Shown here: piece after piece, positions 52,368 through 61,589 of the stretch
How the letters are laid out: each line of letters opens with the position of its first letter
Numbering within the stretch: the stretch's first letter is position 1
Assembly: GCF_003697815.1 (NCBI RefSeq)
Contig: NZ_RDQG01000025.1
Location: 1-64,000 of the forward strand
DNA from: Halalkalicoccus subterraneus
GTDB lineage: Archaea; Halobacteriota; Halobacteria; Halobacteriales; Halalkalicoccaceae
DNA length: 64,000 bases
Direction: 5' to 3'
Position numbers and translations under genes: made by a program
Notes under the pieces: generated by a model
Seen by the model: the letters and a program-made list of their open reading frames with translations, nothing else
Told to the model about the DNA's origin: nothing
Database searches by the model: none

Positions 52368-53351
52368 ATGCAAGACATCGTCGAGGAGCACGTCGGTTCG
52401 TCCTCGCTTTGGCAGGTTCCGGCCGATCTGATTGCCGTCGGACTGTGTGTGGTGGTCGTTTCTCTGACGGCGCTCCCGGTGGTCGAAGGGACTCCCTTTC
52501 GAACGGTAGTCCGGGTAGGATTCGTCGGGTTCGTGCCGGGCTACGCCCTCGTCGCTGCACTGTTTCCGCATGCAGCGACCGCTTCCGGCGCGGAGACAGC
52601 CCGGTTTCAGATCGGCCGCTTGGAACGGGCGGCGGTATCAATCGCCGCGAGTTGTGGGCTCTTATTGCTAGTCGGGAGGGGACTGTCCCTCCTCTCCGTC
52701 GCCGGGTCTTCAGTGGTGATCGGGATCCTCGGCGCGCTGACGATCGCCTTCGCCGCCATTGGAACGTTCCGTCGACTCGCTCTTCCGCCCGCCGAACGGT
52801 TCGGCCGTTCAGTCGAGTCGTGGCTCGACGATCTCGACTCCCGCCGACCGGTACGCTCAGGTGGACTACTCTCGTCGATCGTGATCGGTTTAGTGGTGCT
52901 ATTCGTACTCAGCAGTGTCGCCTACGCGATGGTACCGGTACAGCCCAACGGCCATACCGAACTCTATCTCCTTCAAGACGGGGGGGACGGGCCCGTCTCA
53001 GAGGAGTATCCCGACGAGCTCACGGTCGGTGAGGAGCAATCGTTGATCGTCGGGGTCGGGAACGAGGAAGGAACGCAGACCTCCTACACCGTCGTCGTGC
53101 AGTTACAGGAAATCGAGACCGACGGCTCGCAAACCTCCGTCCAGTCGGTGAGCGAACTCGATCGGTTCGATGTCACGCTCAGGGACGGCGAGACCGTCGA
53201 GAACGAGCACGTCGTCACTCCCGACCGAGCCGGGGAGAACCTCCGGTTGACCTATCTACTCTACACCGGGGAGCCCCCAGACTCGCCCGACGGAAGCGAA
53301 GCCTACCGCAGCGCCTACATCTGGGTCGACGTCACCGAATCCGAGGGATAG
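52368..53351 (+). CDS. DUF1616-type membrane protein with extracytoplasmic domain
   Basis: 327 residues. Residues ~20-190 contain five hydrophobic helices (TVVRVGFVGFVPGYALVAAL matches the start of DUF1616), followed by a beta-rich outer domain (NEEGTQTSYTVVVQLQEIET, AGENLRLTYLLYTGE). DUF1616 proteins are archaeal and repeatedly found in surface-glycan loci, with unknown activity. It starts 228 bp from the divergent beta-helix gene, and a GT2 gene follows 50 bp downstream. Confidence 0.85.
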   Translation: MQDIVEEHVGSSSLWQVPADLIAVGLCVVVVSLTALPVVEGTPFRTVVRVGFVGFVPGYALVAALFPHAATASGAETARFQIGRLERAAVSIAASCGLLLLVGRGLSLLSVAGSSVVIGILGALTIAFAAIGTFRRLALPPAERFGRSVESWLDDLDSRRPVRSGGLLSSIVIGLVVLFVLSSVAYAMVPVQPNGHTELYLLQDGGDGPVSEEYPDELTVGEEQSLIVGVGNEEGTQTSYTVVVQLQEIETDGSQTSVQSVSELDRFDVTLRDGETVENEHVVTPDRAGENLRLTYLLYTGEPPDSPDGSEAYRSAYIWVDVTESEG

Positions 53352-53401
53352 CCGTCGGTCGGGACGCAATAGTGAAGTGCACTCGCAGTGACAATACGAT
53401 C

Positions 53402-54208
53402 ATGCCGAGGACGGATCCGGACCCGACGGTTTCGGTGGTCATTCCGTACAGTCCGGAACACACGCCCGAGCGGATGTTAACGGAGGCGAAGCGCTCGATC
53501 GACGAACAGGCTGTCCCAACGGAACCCATCGTCGTCGAGGATCCCGAAGGAAGCGGTCCGGCGGCGACCCGCAATCGCGGCATCGAGCGCGCCTCCACGC
53601 GCTACGTCGCCTTTCTCGACGCCGACGATCTCTGGAAGCCGGACAAACTCGAACGCCAACTGGAACAAATGAAGCGGACGGGTGCGGGCCTCTGTCTCGA
53701 TGGCGACCCCTCGATGTCACGTGACGACTTCTTCTACGAACTGTTCGTCGGCGACCTCAACGAGGTGATGTCCTCGATCGTCCTCGACACCGAGCAGGTC
53801 GACGTGCGCTTCGAGGAGACGCTCGGTCGATGGGAGGACCACCTGTTCGCGCTCGAGGCTGCACGGGCGGGCGTCTGTCTCTGTCGCGAGACGTTCACCG
53901 TCCGATACCACGAGGCCAGCATGTCCGCGGATCGGATCGACGCGACCCACTACCTGACCGAGGGCAAGAAGTACGTCTCCTTGGCCAGCGATCGAGTTCC
54001 CGAAGTCAGGCCCTTTACGTACGTCTTCTACCGGCAGATGTACTTTGCAATGGGATACTACCTCCACCAGGACGAGGAGTACCGGCATGCGATGACGTAC
54101 TTCGTTCGGTCGCTCCAGATCGGTATCTCGCCGCTGCCAGTCGTCGGTTTACTCGGGAGTACTGTCTTTCATCTCTTTTTCGATGTGTTGCTCGGATCGA
54201 ACCAGTGA
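53402..54208 (+). CDS. Family 2 glycosyltransferase
   Basis: 268 residues from ATG 53402 (GTG 53372 is possible). GT-A fold motifs: SVVIPYSPEHTPERM, GPAATRNRGIERASTRYVAF and the metal-binding LDADDLW. A later GRWEDHLFALEAARAG supplies the acceptor-side acidic residues. There is no membrane helix except a weak hydrophobic C-terminus (VVGLLGSTVFHLFFDVLL). It would add one sugar to a growing lipid-linked chain. Confidence 0.9.
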   Translation: MPRTDPDPTVSVVIPYSPEHTPERMLTEAKRSIDEQAVPTEPIVVEDPEGSGPAATRNRGIERASTRYVAFLDADDLWKPDKLERQLEQMKRTGAGLCLDGDPSMSRDDFFYELFVGDLNEVMSSIVLDTEQVDVRFEETLGRWEDHLFALEAARAGVCLCRETFTVRYHEASMSADRIDATHYLTEGKKYVSLASDRVPEVRPFTYVFYRQMYFAMGYYLHQDEEYRHAMTYFVRSLQIGISPLPVVGLLGSTVFHLFFDVLLGSNQ

Positions 54209-54323
54209 GTGTGTCGGTGTTCGGACCAACGACGGCATATAAATCATATAATTTTTTCAATTAATGCATATGTAGATGAATTATTCAGTAGACTATAATT
54301 GTCAGTACACCGTAATACAAGTG

Positions 54324-55484
54324 ATGAAAATCGCATATATACTCTCGCAAAACAGCGGTGGGCTTCCCCATTATGCCGCTCAACTCTCGAATGCGGTCGC
54401 CAAACACGCCGACGTAACGGTACTCAAAGCCGAAGAGACGACCGCTGATGACGTCTTCACCGAGGACGTTCGGGTTCTCAATACGTTCAAGTCAATGAAC
54501 ATCTCGTTGCCGGAATTGCGCAAGTTCAACTTCGATATCCGACGCAATCTGAAGGCACTTGCGTCCTATAAGAACCTGCGGCTGATCGAAACGATCGATC
54601 CCGACATCGTTCACGATCCAACGGGCCTGTTTCCCCAAGTGAAATTCTACGCGAACCGCTACCGACTCGACGAGAAATACCCCTTCATAGTGACACATCA
54701 CGAGATATCGGTCGAGCGAGTCCCCCTCTCGCGCCCGCCGGACGCCCTCGAAGGGATCGTCGATGCGTTGATCTCCGATCTCGACATTCGGCATTCGATC
54801 GTCCACACCGAGAACCAGCGGACGGTCCTTCGAAACCGCATCCCGGACTCGGAGGCGGTATCGGTTATTCCGCATGGAGTCAACGATATGTTCGGTGATT
54901 ACGACTACGAGGAGTTGCCCGAGGAGGACCACACCGTGCTCTTTTTCGGACACATCATCCCTGCGAAGGGGATCGATACGCTGGTGAAAGCGATTCCGCT
55001 CGTCCGCAAGCAGGTGCCCGACGTCACCCTCGTCATCGCCGGCAACGGGCGGCTGGGTAAACGCTCGCGTGAGATCATCGACCGGCATCCCGAGAACTTC
55101 GAGGTTCACGACCACTTCATCCCGAACGATCGGGTCGGGGAGTTCTTCTCGCGGGCCGCACTCGTCGCCGTCCCCTACAGACGACAGAAGGGCGGAACGA
55201 AGGGACACAGCGGTACGCTCGCGACCGCGTTCTCCTTCGGCAAGCCCGTCGTCGCATCGACCGCAGGGGAGTTCTCGAAACTGGTGGGCGAATCAGGCTG
55301 TGGCGAGGTCGTTCCGCCGGAGAACCCGGAGGCGCTTGCCGGAGTGATCGCGGACCTGCTCGAAAATCCCGAGAAACGGGCCCGAATGAGCGAGCAGAGT
55401 ACGAAACAGGCCGAACGCCTCTCGTGGAATACGATCGCCGAACGGTATCTCGATCTCTACGAGGACGTCCTCGACGAGCACTGA
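54324..55484 (+). CDS. Family 4 glycosyltransferase (GT-B)
   Basis: 386 residues from ATG 54324; the longer start at 54276 lies in an AT-rich promoter-like segment. The N-terminal Rossmann domain starts MKIAYILSQNSGGLPHYAA. The C-terminal donor domain has VLFFGHIIPAKGIDTLVKAI, VTLVIAGNGRLG and the family-4 region HSGTLATAFSFGKPVVAST, in which the usual catalytic Glu pair is not obvious. The protein should be cytoplasmic and membrane-associated. It is convergent, with no gap, with the FemAB-like gene. Confidence 0.9.
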   Translation: MKIAYILSQNSGGLPHYAAQLSNAVAKHADVTVLKAEETTADDVFTEDVRVLNTFKSMNISLPELRKFNFDIRRNLKALASYKNLRLIETIDPDIVHDPTGLFPQVKFYANRYRLDEKYPFIVTHHEISVERVPLSRPPDALEGIVDALISDLDIRHSIVHTENQRTVLRNRIPDSEAVSVIPHGVNDMFGDYDYEELPEEDHTVLFFGHIIPAKGIDTLVKAIPLVRKQVPDVTLVIAGNGRLGKRSREIIDRHPENFEVHDHFIPNDRVGEFFSRAALVAVPYRRQKGGTKGHSGTLATAFSFGKPVVASTAGEFSKLVGESGCGEVVPPENPEALAGVIADLLENPEKRARMSEQSTKQAERLSWNTIAERYLDLYEDVLDEH

Positions 55485-56516
55485 TCAAAGACTGATGTTG
55501 CGCCGGATCGGTGGGCCGATCAGCTCCGTGACCTTCAACGGGAGGCGCTCCCAGACGTCCTTGAGGCGGTCGTACTTCTCGTCGTCAGGATCCGGAAGCG
55601 TCGTCGATTCGTCCGGAAAGTAGTGGTAGTCATCGAACCGGATCTTTGTACCGCCCCAGCTCTTCTTGAAGTTATAGACGCCGGTCTCCTCGCGAGTTCG
55701 CCCGAGCGTGTACGTATCGTAGCCCGCCTCGCAGGCGTGCTCGATACCGTTCCACAGCAGGAAACTCCCGCCTTGCAGGTCACGGTACTCGTAATCGGTG
55801 ATCCCACCCCAGTCGAAACAGCGGTCCCCGTACAGGAAGCGGATCTGACCGTTGATTAGGTGACCGTCCATGAGTGCGAGTTCGACCACCATGTGCTCGC
55901 CGAGAGCGTCCCAGAGACGGACGAAAAACGAGAACGAATGGGGGGGACTACCGAAATCTCGCATGTTCTCCAGATAGAGGTCGTAGTACCGCCGTAGATC
56001 CGTCTTCGAGGTCGCCCGCCGATACTCGACTCCGTTCTTTCGAGCCTTCCGGATATGGGTACGGTTCGAGCCGTCGAGCGAGTCCCACACCGCCTCCGCG
56101 CCGTCCGTCAACGGAATCTCGAACGTGACGAACCGGTTTTCCTTCTCGAAGCCGGGCGGATCGCCGAGGTCCCGCCCCCGAAGGCTGACGAACTCGACAC
56201 CGAGTTCGTCGGCGAGGTCACGAACCGGTTCGAGCAGGAGGTGAATGGCGTCTTCGGGTGTGTCCCGAGCGCTCACGACCGATCCATACGCACTGTATGG
56301 CATCGAAACGAGTTGATCACCGAACAATCGACTCCTCATGTAGACGAGGGGAAGACAGGCGAGCAACTCCCCGTTCTCTTCGACCCCGAGGAAGTAGGTC
56401 CGGTGACCACAGGACTCACACAGTTTTCCCCACGCCCAACTGTCGAACACCGGTCCGCCGTTTCCTTCCACGAACGTTTCCCATCGATCCGTATCTGTCA
56501 CTCTAACGACCTTCAT
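55485..56516 (-). CDS. FemAB-like GNAT-fold acyltransferase
   Basis: 343 residues. It has the double-GNAT pattern of FemAB-related proteins: NGGPVFDSWAWGKLCESCGH at the start, LGVEFVSLRGRDL, a lysine-rich core (SNRTHIRKARKNGVEYRRAT) and the C-terminal GGSFLLWNGIEHACEAGYDT with the stretch GVYNFKKSWGGTKI. In bacteria relatives transfer aminoacyl groups to peptidoglycan precursors or occur in PEP-CTERM exopolysaccharide loci. There is no peptidoglycan in haloarchaea, so modification of a sugar polymer by an amino-acid or acyl group is the likely role. Confidence 0.85.
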   Translation of the reverse strand: MKVVRVTDTDRWETFVEGNGGPVFDSWAWGKLCESCGHRTYFLGVEENGELLACLPLVYMRSRLFGDQLVSMPYSAYGSVVSARDTPEDAIHLLLEPVRDLADELGVEFVSLRGRDLGDPPGFEKENRFVTFEIPLTDGAEAVWDSLDGSNRTHIRKARKNGVEYRRATSKTDLRRYYDLYLENMRDFGSPPHSFSFFVRLWDALGEHMVVELALMDGHLINGQIRFLYGDRCFDWGGITDYEYRDLQGGSFLLWNGIEHACEAGYDTYTLGRTREETGVYNFKKSWGGTKIRFDDYHYFPDESTTLPDPDDEKYDRLKDVWERLPLKVTELIGPPIRRNISL

Positions 56517-56583
56517 CGTCTTTGGAATGTACTGTCCTCGTATAAATACGCTATTGTTGTCAGTTCTCTCATCAGTCTCTCCA

Positions 56584-57474
56584 TCAGGTCAGCGTCTGAA
56601 GCCCGTCTTCAAGCGTGATCGTCGGCTCGTACCCCAGCCGACTACGAGCCTTCTCGGTTTTCGCACAACTACGGTCAATATCCCCGGTTCGACCCTCGAT
56701 GTGGACGATCTCCGAGTCCGAGCCGGTGACGCTTTTGATCGTGTGGGCGAGTTCGGTTATCGTGACGGTTTTGCCCGTGGCGACGTTGTAGGCTTCGCCG
56801 ACCGCGTCGGTCTCCATCGCTCGGAGATTCGCCTGCACGACGTCCGAGACGTGGACGAAATCCCGCGTCTGAGTCCCGTCACCGTGGACCGTGATCGGTT
56901 CGTCGTTTCGTGCCTGTTCGAGAAACGTGCTGATGACGCCGCTGTAGTCGCCGGCCGTCTGTCGCGGGCCGTAGACGTTGAAATATCGGAGCGCGACCGT
57001 CGGCAGGTCGTAGAGGTCGTTGTAGACGCGGGCGTACTGGTCGATGCTCAGTTTCTCGACGCCGTAGGGCGATTCGGGTGTTTTCGGTGCCGATTCCTCG
57101 ATCGGCACCGACTCGGGCTGGCCGTAGATCGCCGCGCTCGAAGCGAGAACACACCGAGTGTCGTGTTGCCGTGCGGCCTCCAGCAGCGAGAGGGTCCCGT
57201 CGACGTTGACCGCGTGACTTCCGATCGGGTCCTCGATCGAGCGGTCGACGCTGACGCTCGCGGCCTCGTGGAAGACCACGTCGGCGGTCCCAACGGCCTT
57301 TTTGAGACGGCGCTCGTCACGGATGTTCCCCTCAATAACGGTCGCGGAGGAATGGACGTTCGAACGACGGCCGCTCGAGAAGTCATCGAGGACGGCGACG
57401 TCGTGCTCCGTGGCGAGCGCGTCGACAAGGTGGCTCCCGATGAACCCGGCTCCCCCAGTAACAAGTACGTTCAC
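56584..57474 (-). CDS. NAD-dependent nucleotide-sugar epimerase/dehydratase (GalE-like SDR)
   Basis: 296 residues from GTG 57474. The extended-SDR NAD site is VLVTGGAGFIGSHLVDAL, the catalytic triad SSAAIYGQ and YGVEKLSIDQYAR (YxxxK), and the sugar site RYFNVYGPRQTA. It would make UDP-galactose or a related epimer for the nearby transferases. It lies between the FemAB-like gene (67 bp) and the interrupted GT2 on the minus strand. Confidence 0.92.
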   Translation of the reverse strand: MNVLVTGGAGFIGSHLVDALATEHDVAVLDDFSSGRRSNVHSSATVIEGNIRDERRLKKAVGTADVVFHEAASVSVDRSIEDPIGSHAVNVDGTLSLLEAARQHDTRCVLASSAAIYGQPESVPIEESAPKTPESPYGVEKLSIDQYARVYNDLYDLPTVALRYFNVYGPRQTAGDYSGVISTFLEQARNDEPITVHGDGTQTRDFVHVSDVVQANLRAMETDAVGEAYNVATGKTVTITELAHTIKSVTGSDSEIVHIEGRTGDIDRSCAKTEKARSRLGYEPTITLEDGLQTLT

Positions 57475-57642
57475 GGACGGATAATAACGTCAGCAAAGAA
57501 AAAACTATGTATTGTTGATGGATATGTACTGAACTGGTGTTGAAAAATCATACTCTTGGTATTAAACTAACAGTATCGGATGAGGACACCGGGCGAACCA
57601 ACAGCGGCCGACACGTCCAGAAACGATCCGGGTTTTGAGCCG

Positions 57643-58887
57643 TCAGTCGTCGAAGACGGTCGTAACGAACACGTCGTCGTCCTCGCGGACGAGCCGCTCG
57701 GTTCCGTCGTGATCGGTGAGATCGCCCGCCGCGAGTTCCTCGTGGCGCTGTTCGATCACTTCGGGGGCGACCTTCTCGGTCACCTCGAACGTCGCGACCG
57801 GGCTGACGATACCCCACAGCGCCCCGATCGAATGGGCCACGAACGCGATCGGCGTCGCGACGACGAAGACGGGCCACAGGATCGGGTGTTTGCGGTAGCC
57901 GAGCAGACCGACACCCATGTAGACGAACAGCATGCCGAACAGTGCCAGCGAGATCGGACGGTACCACCCCATCGTCGGGACCGTCGCCGGGAACAGCGCC
58001 GCAGCGAACACGAGAAGCGGGACCAGCGGCGAGAACGCCCACGCGATGATGCGGGTGAAATACAGCGGCCGGTATCGCAGCGGGAGCAGCCCGCCGTCGG
58101 CGAGCGTCCCGGAGATCCAGCGACGGCGCTGTCTGATCATCGCCCGGATGGAAGGGGGTGCCTGGTTTCTGAACCGCGAGTCGACGACGGCAAAGGAGAT
58201 CGACTCGGCGTCGGCCGCACGCCAGATGAAGTTCGTGTCCTCGGTGATCGTCGAGACGTCCCAGGTCACCCGCTCTTCGAGGGAGGCACGGACCGCGACG
58301 CCGCCGCCCCACGCGTACAGCGGGTATCGCAGCCGGTGAAAGCCGAACTGCTCGAACTGGTAGCCGACGCGAAACACCTCACAGAGATACGTCACCCGCG
58401 AGCCGGTGTAGATCGGCTTCTCGGTGAACTGGATCACGTCCGCGTCGGGAAGCCCCGAAAAGCCGGCCATAACGGTGTCCTCGTCCAGATACAGCACGTA
58501 CTCCCTGCTGCAGGGGACCGTTTGACGCGCCCACTCGACGGCCCGACCCTTGTTAGTTGCGTCACACTCGAACCCGTCGGGGACGACGTGGACGGCGGCC
58601 CCGTCGATCGAGATCGGCGCCTCGGCGATCACGTGGACGTCATCGATGGCCTCAGGGACGGCGTTGACGGTCGCCTGGACCACGGACTCGGCGTCGATAG
58701 TCAGGATCCGCACCTGGATCTCATCGAACCCTCACTCGGCCTCGTCGGGATCGACGGCATACCCGCGCGCGAGGACGACCGTCTCGACGAGCCACCAGAC
58801 CGCAGAGAGCCCGTACAGCGCCAGCGCGATCCACAGCGAGAGGACGACCAACGCGAGGACCGGAGCCCCGAGGAAGAAATCAGTCAT
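57643..58887 (-). pseudogene. Membrane GT2 (processive synthase type) interrupted by an in-frame TGA
   Basis: From ATG 58887 the frame encodes a membrane-spanning start (FLGAPVLALVVLSLWIALAL, then VWWLVETVVLARGYAVD), stops at TGA 58732-58734, and continues in the same frame for 362 codons. The rest has VRILTIDAESVVQATVNAVP, DxD in YLDEDTVM, the acidic TEDTNFIW, the QRRRW motif of processive synthases, and four further helices. The product would be a ~414-residue enzyme. A GTG at 58713 could restart the cytoplasmic part without the anchor. A single C-to-T change (CGA to TGA) would explain the break; so would a read error. Confidence 0.75.
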
Positions 58888-58911
58888 TAACGTGACGTGT
58901 TAGTTTCGATC

Positions 58912-58920
58912 TATATAAAA
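58912..58920 (+). promoter_or_regulatory. Strong TATA-like box in the GT2/GH26 divergent region
   Basis: TATATAAAA lies between the minus-strand ATG 58887 and the plus-strand ATG 59020. It could serve the GH26 gene with a leader of about 80 nt, or, read in the other direction (TTTTATATA), the GT2 gene with leaderless spacing of about 29 nt. Confidence 0.45.
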
Positions 58921-59019
58921 ATTCGTGTGGGCTTCGAGGAGGATCGTCGCCCGGTGAACGGACCGACGGGGAGACACCCTTTTGAGGCGAGATCCCGTCG
59001 GGGCGGACAACGTCGATCG

Positions 59020-60114
59020 ATGTGGAGTTCCCGGCGGCGCGCGCTTCGGACGATGGGGATCGTCGCAAGCAGCGGCCTCGCCGGCTGTCAGGGGTTCGGG
59101 CGGGATCACAGGATGCTCGTCGGCGTCTTCCCCGGCGAAGGGGACCCCCAAGAGCAGATCCGCTCGCTCGGCCGTCACGAGGAGTGGCTCTCGATGCGGC
59201 CCCCAGTCGTGACGCTGTTTACCGGGACGGACCTCACTGAGCGATGGACCCGCGAGCGGATCGAGCGGGCGATGACCGCCGTCTGGGAACGTGGACAGAT
59301 CCCCCTGCTCACGTGGGAGCCGTTCGTGTCGGACGGCCCAGAGGGTCCCCTCGAACGGCGAATCCACGAGGGACGCTACGACGGCCTGCTCGGAGAGTGG
59401 ACGGACCTGCTCGAGTCGTGGGTCTTTTCCGGCGACCAGCGGCGGCGCTTTTACTTCCGACCAGCCCACGAGATGAACGGCGACTGGTATCCGTGGGCGA
59501 CCGTCCACCCCGACGCCACTCCGGAAGACTACGTGCGGATGTGGCGGACGCTCCACGATCGGCTGGGCGAGACGGCCCTGAAGCCGACGCACGTTCAGTG
59601 GATCTGGTCGCCCAACTGGGAGGACGTCGGCGGCCACGCCGCCGAGGAGTACTACCCCGGCGACGAGTACGTCGACTGGCTCGGCGTCGACGGCTACAAC
59701 TGGGGGGCCAGCCAGGAGTGGTCCACGTGGCGATCAGCCCGGGAGGTCTTCGAGCCGATGATCGACCGGTTGCGGGCGCTCGCCGGCAACGACGCCCCGC
59801 TTTCGATCCCCGAATACGGGAGTTCCTCGGCGGTCGAAGGCGGGTTCGACCCCGAGCGAAAGGACGAGTGGATCGCCGAGACGTTCGACTTCTTCGCCGA
59901 CGCGGACGTCCGGATGGCGAACTGGTTCGACTTCGACAAGGAGACGGACTGGGCGGTGTTCGACGGCGTGCGCGGGACGGCGACCGTACGGATCGACGGC
60001 GAGGACCGGCCGACGTACGACGGCTACCGGAACGCAGTCACGGAGTCGATCGACACGACCGAGCCCGAGGACCCGCGGGTGCTCACCGACGACCAGTTCG
60101 CGGGTCGGCGGTAG
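59020..60114 (+). CDS. Tat lipoprotein glycoside hydrolase, GH26 (mannanase-like)
   Basis: 364 residues from ATG 59020, which gives a compact Tat signal and lipobox (SSRRRALRTMG ... SSGLAGC, Cys23). The acid/base Glu151 is in FRPAHEMNGDWYPW and the nucleophile Glu265 in LSIPEYGSSS; VDWLGVDGYNW is another GH26 feature. The enzyme would cleave beta-1,4-mannan-like or other beta-glucans outside the cell while anchored by lipid. It is divergent from the interrupted processive GT2, the usual layout of polymer synthase plus trimming hydrolase. Confidence 0.88.
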   Translation: MWSSRRRALRTMGIVASSGLAGCQGFGRDHRMLVGVFPGEGDPQEQIRSLGRHEEWLSMRPPVVTLFTGTDLTERWTRERIERAMTAVWERGQIPLLTWEPFVSDGPEGPLERRIHEGRYDGLLGEWTDLLESWVFSGDQRRRFYFRPAHEMNGDWYPWATVHPDATPEDYVRMWRTLHDRLGETALKPTHVQWIWSPNWEDVGGHAAEEYYPGDEYVDWLGVDGYNWGASQEWSTWRSAREVFEPMIDRLRALAGNDAPLSIPEYGSSSAVEGGFDPERKDEWIAETFDFFADADVRMANWFDFDKETDWAVFDGVRGTATVRIDGEDRPTYDGYRNAVTESIDTTEPEDPRVLTDDQFAGRR

Positions 60115-60191
60115 TCGGCATTCTCCTTCGAGGTGGTGATCTGAATGGCGTATCCAAATACTGATTACAATCAAGGAAGAGGACCATCACA

Positions 60192-61484
60192 ATGAACATC
60201 GCAGTCGTCGGCAGCGGCTACGTCGGGACGACGATCGCCGCCTGTTTCGCCGATCTGGGCCATCAGGTGACGGCGCTCGACATCGACGAGGAGGTCGTCG
60301 AGCGGCTCAACAGGGGGGAGGCACCGATACACGAACCGGGGCTGGAGGAACTCCTCGAGGAGTACGCCGGCAAACGTCTGCAAGCGACCACCGACTACGA
60401 AGCGATTCGGGAGTGTGACGTGATCTTCCTCGCGTTGCCGACGCCTTCTCGGGAGGACGGATCGATCGACGCTTCAATCATCGAAACGGGGGCGCGCTCG
60501 GTCGGAAAAGCGCTCGCGGGCGGCGATCGCGAACACCTCGTCGTCGTCAAGAGTACGGTCATTCCCGGAACCACGGAGGAAACGCTGATCCCGGCGATCG
60601 AGGACGGCGCCGGCGAGGCCGTCGGCGAGCGGATCCGGATCGGGATGAACCCCGAGTTCCTCCGGGAGGGCTCGGCGGTGACGGACTTCCTCGAACCGGA
60701 CAAGGTGGTGCTCGGCGCCGCCGACGAGTGGGGCCGCGAGCGGCTCTTCGAGGTGTTCGAGCCCCTGATCGAGCGGGCCGACCCGGCCGTCGTCGAGGCC
60801 ACGATCCGGGAGGCGGAGATGATCAAGTACGCGAACAACGCGTTTCTGGCCTCGAAGATCAGCCTGATCAACGAGATCGGGAACATCTGCAAGGAGTTCG
60901 GGATCGACGCCTATCGGGTCGCCGACGCGATCGGGCTCGACGACCGAATCGGCGAGCAGTTCCTCCGCTCGGGCGTCGGCTGGGGTGGCTCGTGTTTCCC
61001 CAAGGACGTCGATGCCCTGCGCGCTGCGGCCCGGCAGGTCGGCTACGAGCCCGAACTGCTCGATTCAGTCGTCGCAGTCAACGACCACCAACCCGAGCGG
61101 ATGCTCGAACTGCTCGATCGACACGTCGACGTCGAGGGCGCGCGGATCGCCGTCCTCGGGCTGGCGTTCAAACCCGGCACCGACGACATCCGCAACTCGC
61201 GGGCGATCCCCGTCATTGAAGGGCTGGCAGAACGCGGGGCCGAGGTCGTCGCCTACGACCCGGTCGCGACCGGGAACATGCGCGAACGGTTCCCCGAGGT
61301 CGAGTACGCCGACTCAGCCGCCGAGGCGCTGTCGGACGCCGACGGCACGCTCGTCGTGACCGACTGGGACGAGTTCGCCGCCCTCGAAGAGGCGTTCGAG
61401 ACGATGGCCACGCCGGTCGTCATCGACGGCCGGCGGATCGTCGAGCCGACCCCGGCGATCACCTACGAGGGGCTGACCTGGTAA
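60192..61484 (+). CDS. aglM: UDP-glucose 6-dehydrogenase
   Basis: 430 residues. The NAD site is MNIAVVGSGYVGTTIA, the catalytic cysteine Cys268 is in GVGWGGSCFPKDVDA, and the third domain has VLGLAFKPGTDDIRNSRAI. The family oxidises UDP-glucose to UDP-glucuronate (AglM in Haloferax, used for N-glycans). The substrate would come from the AglF-like enzyme at 36910. The length is normal and its own promoter is likely (ATCCAAATACTG before 60192). Confidence 0.94.
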   Translation: MNIAVVGSGYVGTTIAACFADLGHQVTALDIDEEVVERLNRGEAPIHEPGLEELLEEYAGKRLQATTDYEAIRECDVIFLALPTPSREDGSIDASIIETGARSVGKALAGGDREHLVVVKSTVIPGTTEETLIPAIEDGAGEAVGERIRIGMNPEFLREGSAVTDFLEPDKVVLGAADEWGRERLFEVFEPLIERADPAVVEATIREAEMIKYANNAFLASKISLINEIGNICKEFGIDAYRVADAIGLDDRIGEQFLRSGVGWGGSCFPKDVDALRAAARQVGYEPELLDSVVAVNDHQPERMLELLDRHVDVEGARIAVLGLAFKPGTDDIRNSRAIPVIEGLAERGAEVVAYDPVATGNMRERFPEVEYADSAAEALSDADGTLVVTDWDEFAALEEAFETMATPVVIDGRRIVEPTPAITYEGLTW

Positions 61485-61525
61485 GCGCCGGTAGAGAAAT
61501 GTAATTGGTTGTAAATTCTGAATGG

Positions 61526-61536
61526 AATATAAATAG
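61526..61536 (+). promoter_or_regulatory. TATA box upstream of the small zinc-finger gene
   Basis: AATATAAATAG is a very good TATA box. The transcript would start near 61556-61560, giving a short leader of about 30 nt before GTG 61590. Confidence 0.5.
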
Positions 61537-61589
61537 CGGCGGGGTTCGCAAGTGAAGGGATCATAGGGATCGCGTTCATACTCGTAGGG

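Noticed and set aside
57548-58312. Antisense-frame protein of 254 residues overlapping the GT2 gene
   Set aside because: Same region encodes the GT2 with DxD and QRRRW motifs; the other frame is Arg/Pro-rich and without family features.
58732-58734. Selenocysteine or programmed readthrough at the GT2 TGA
   Set aside because: No selenocysteine insertion element is recognisable, and haloarchaea are not known to use selenocysteine; a mutation or read error is simpler.
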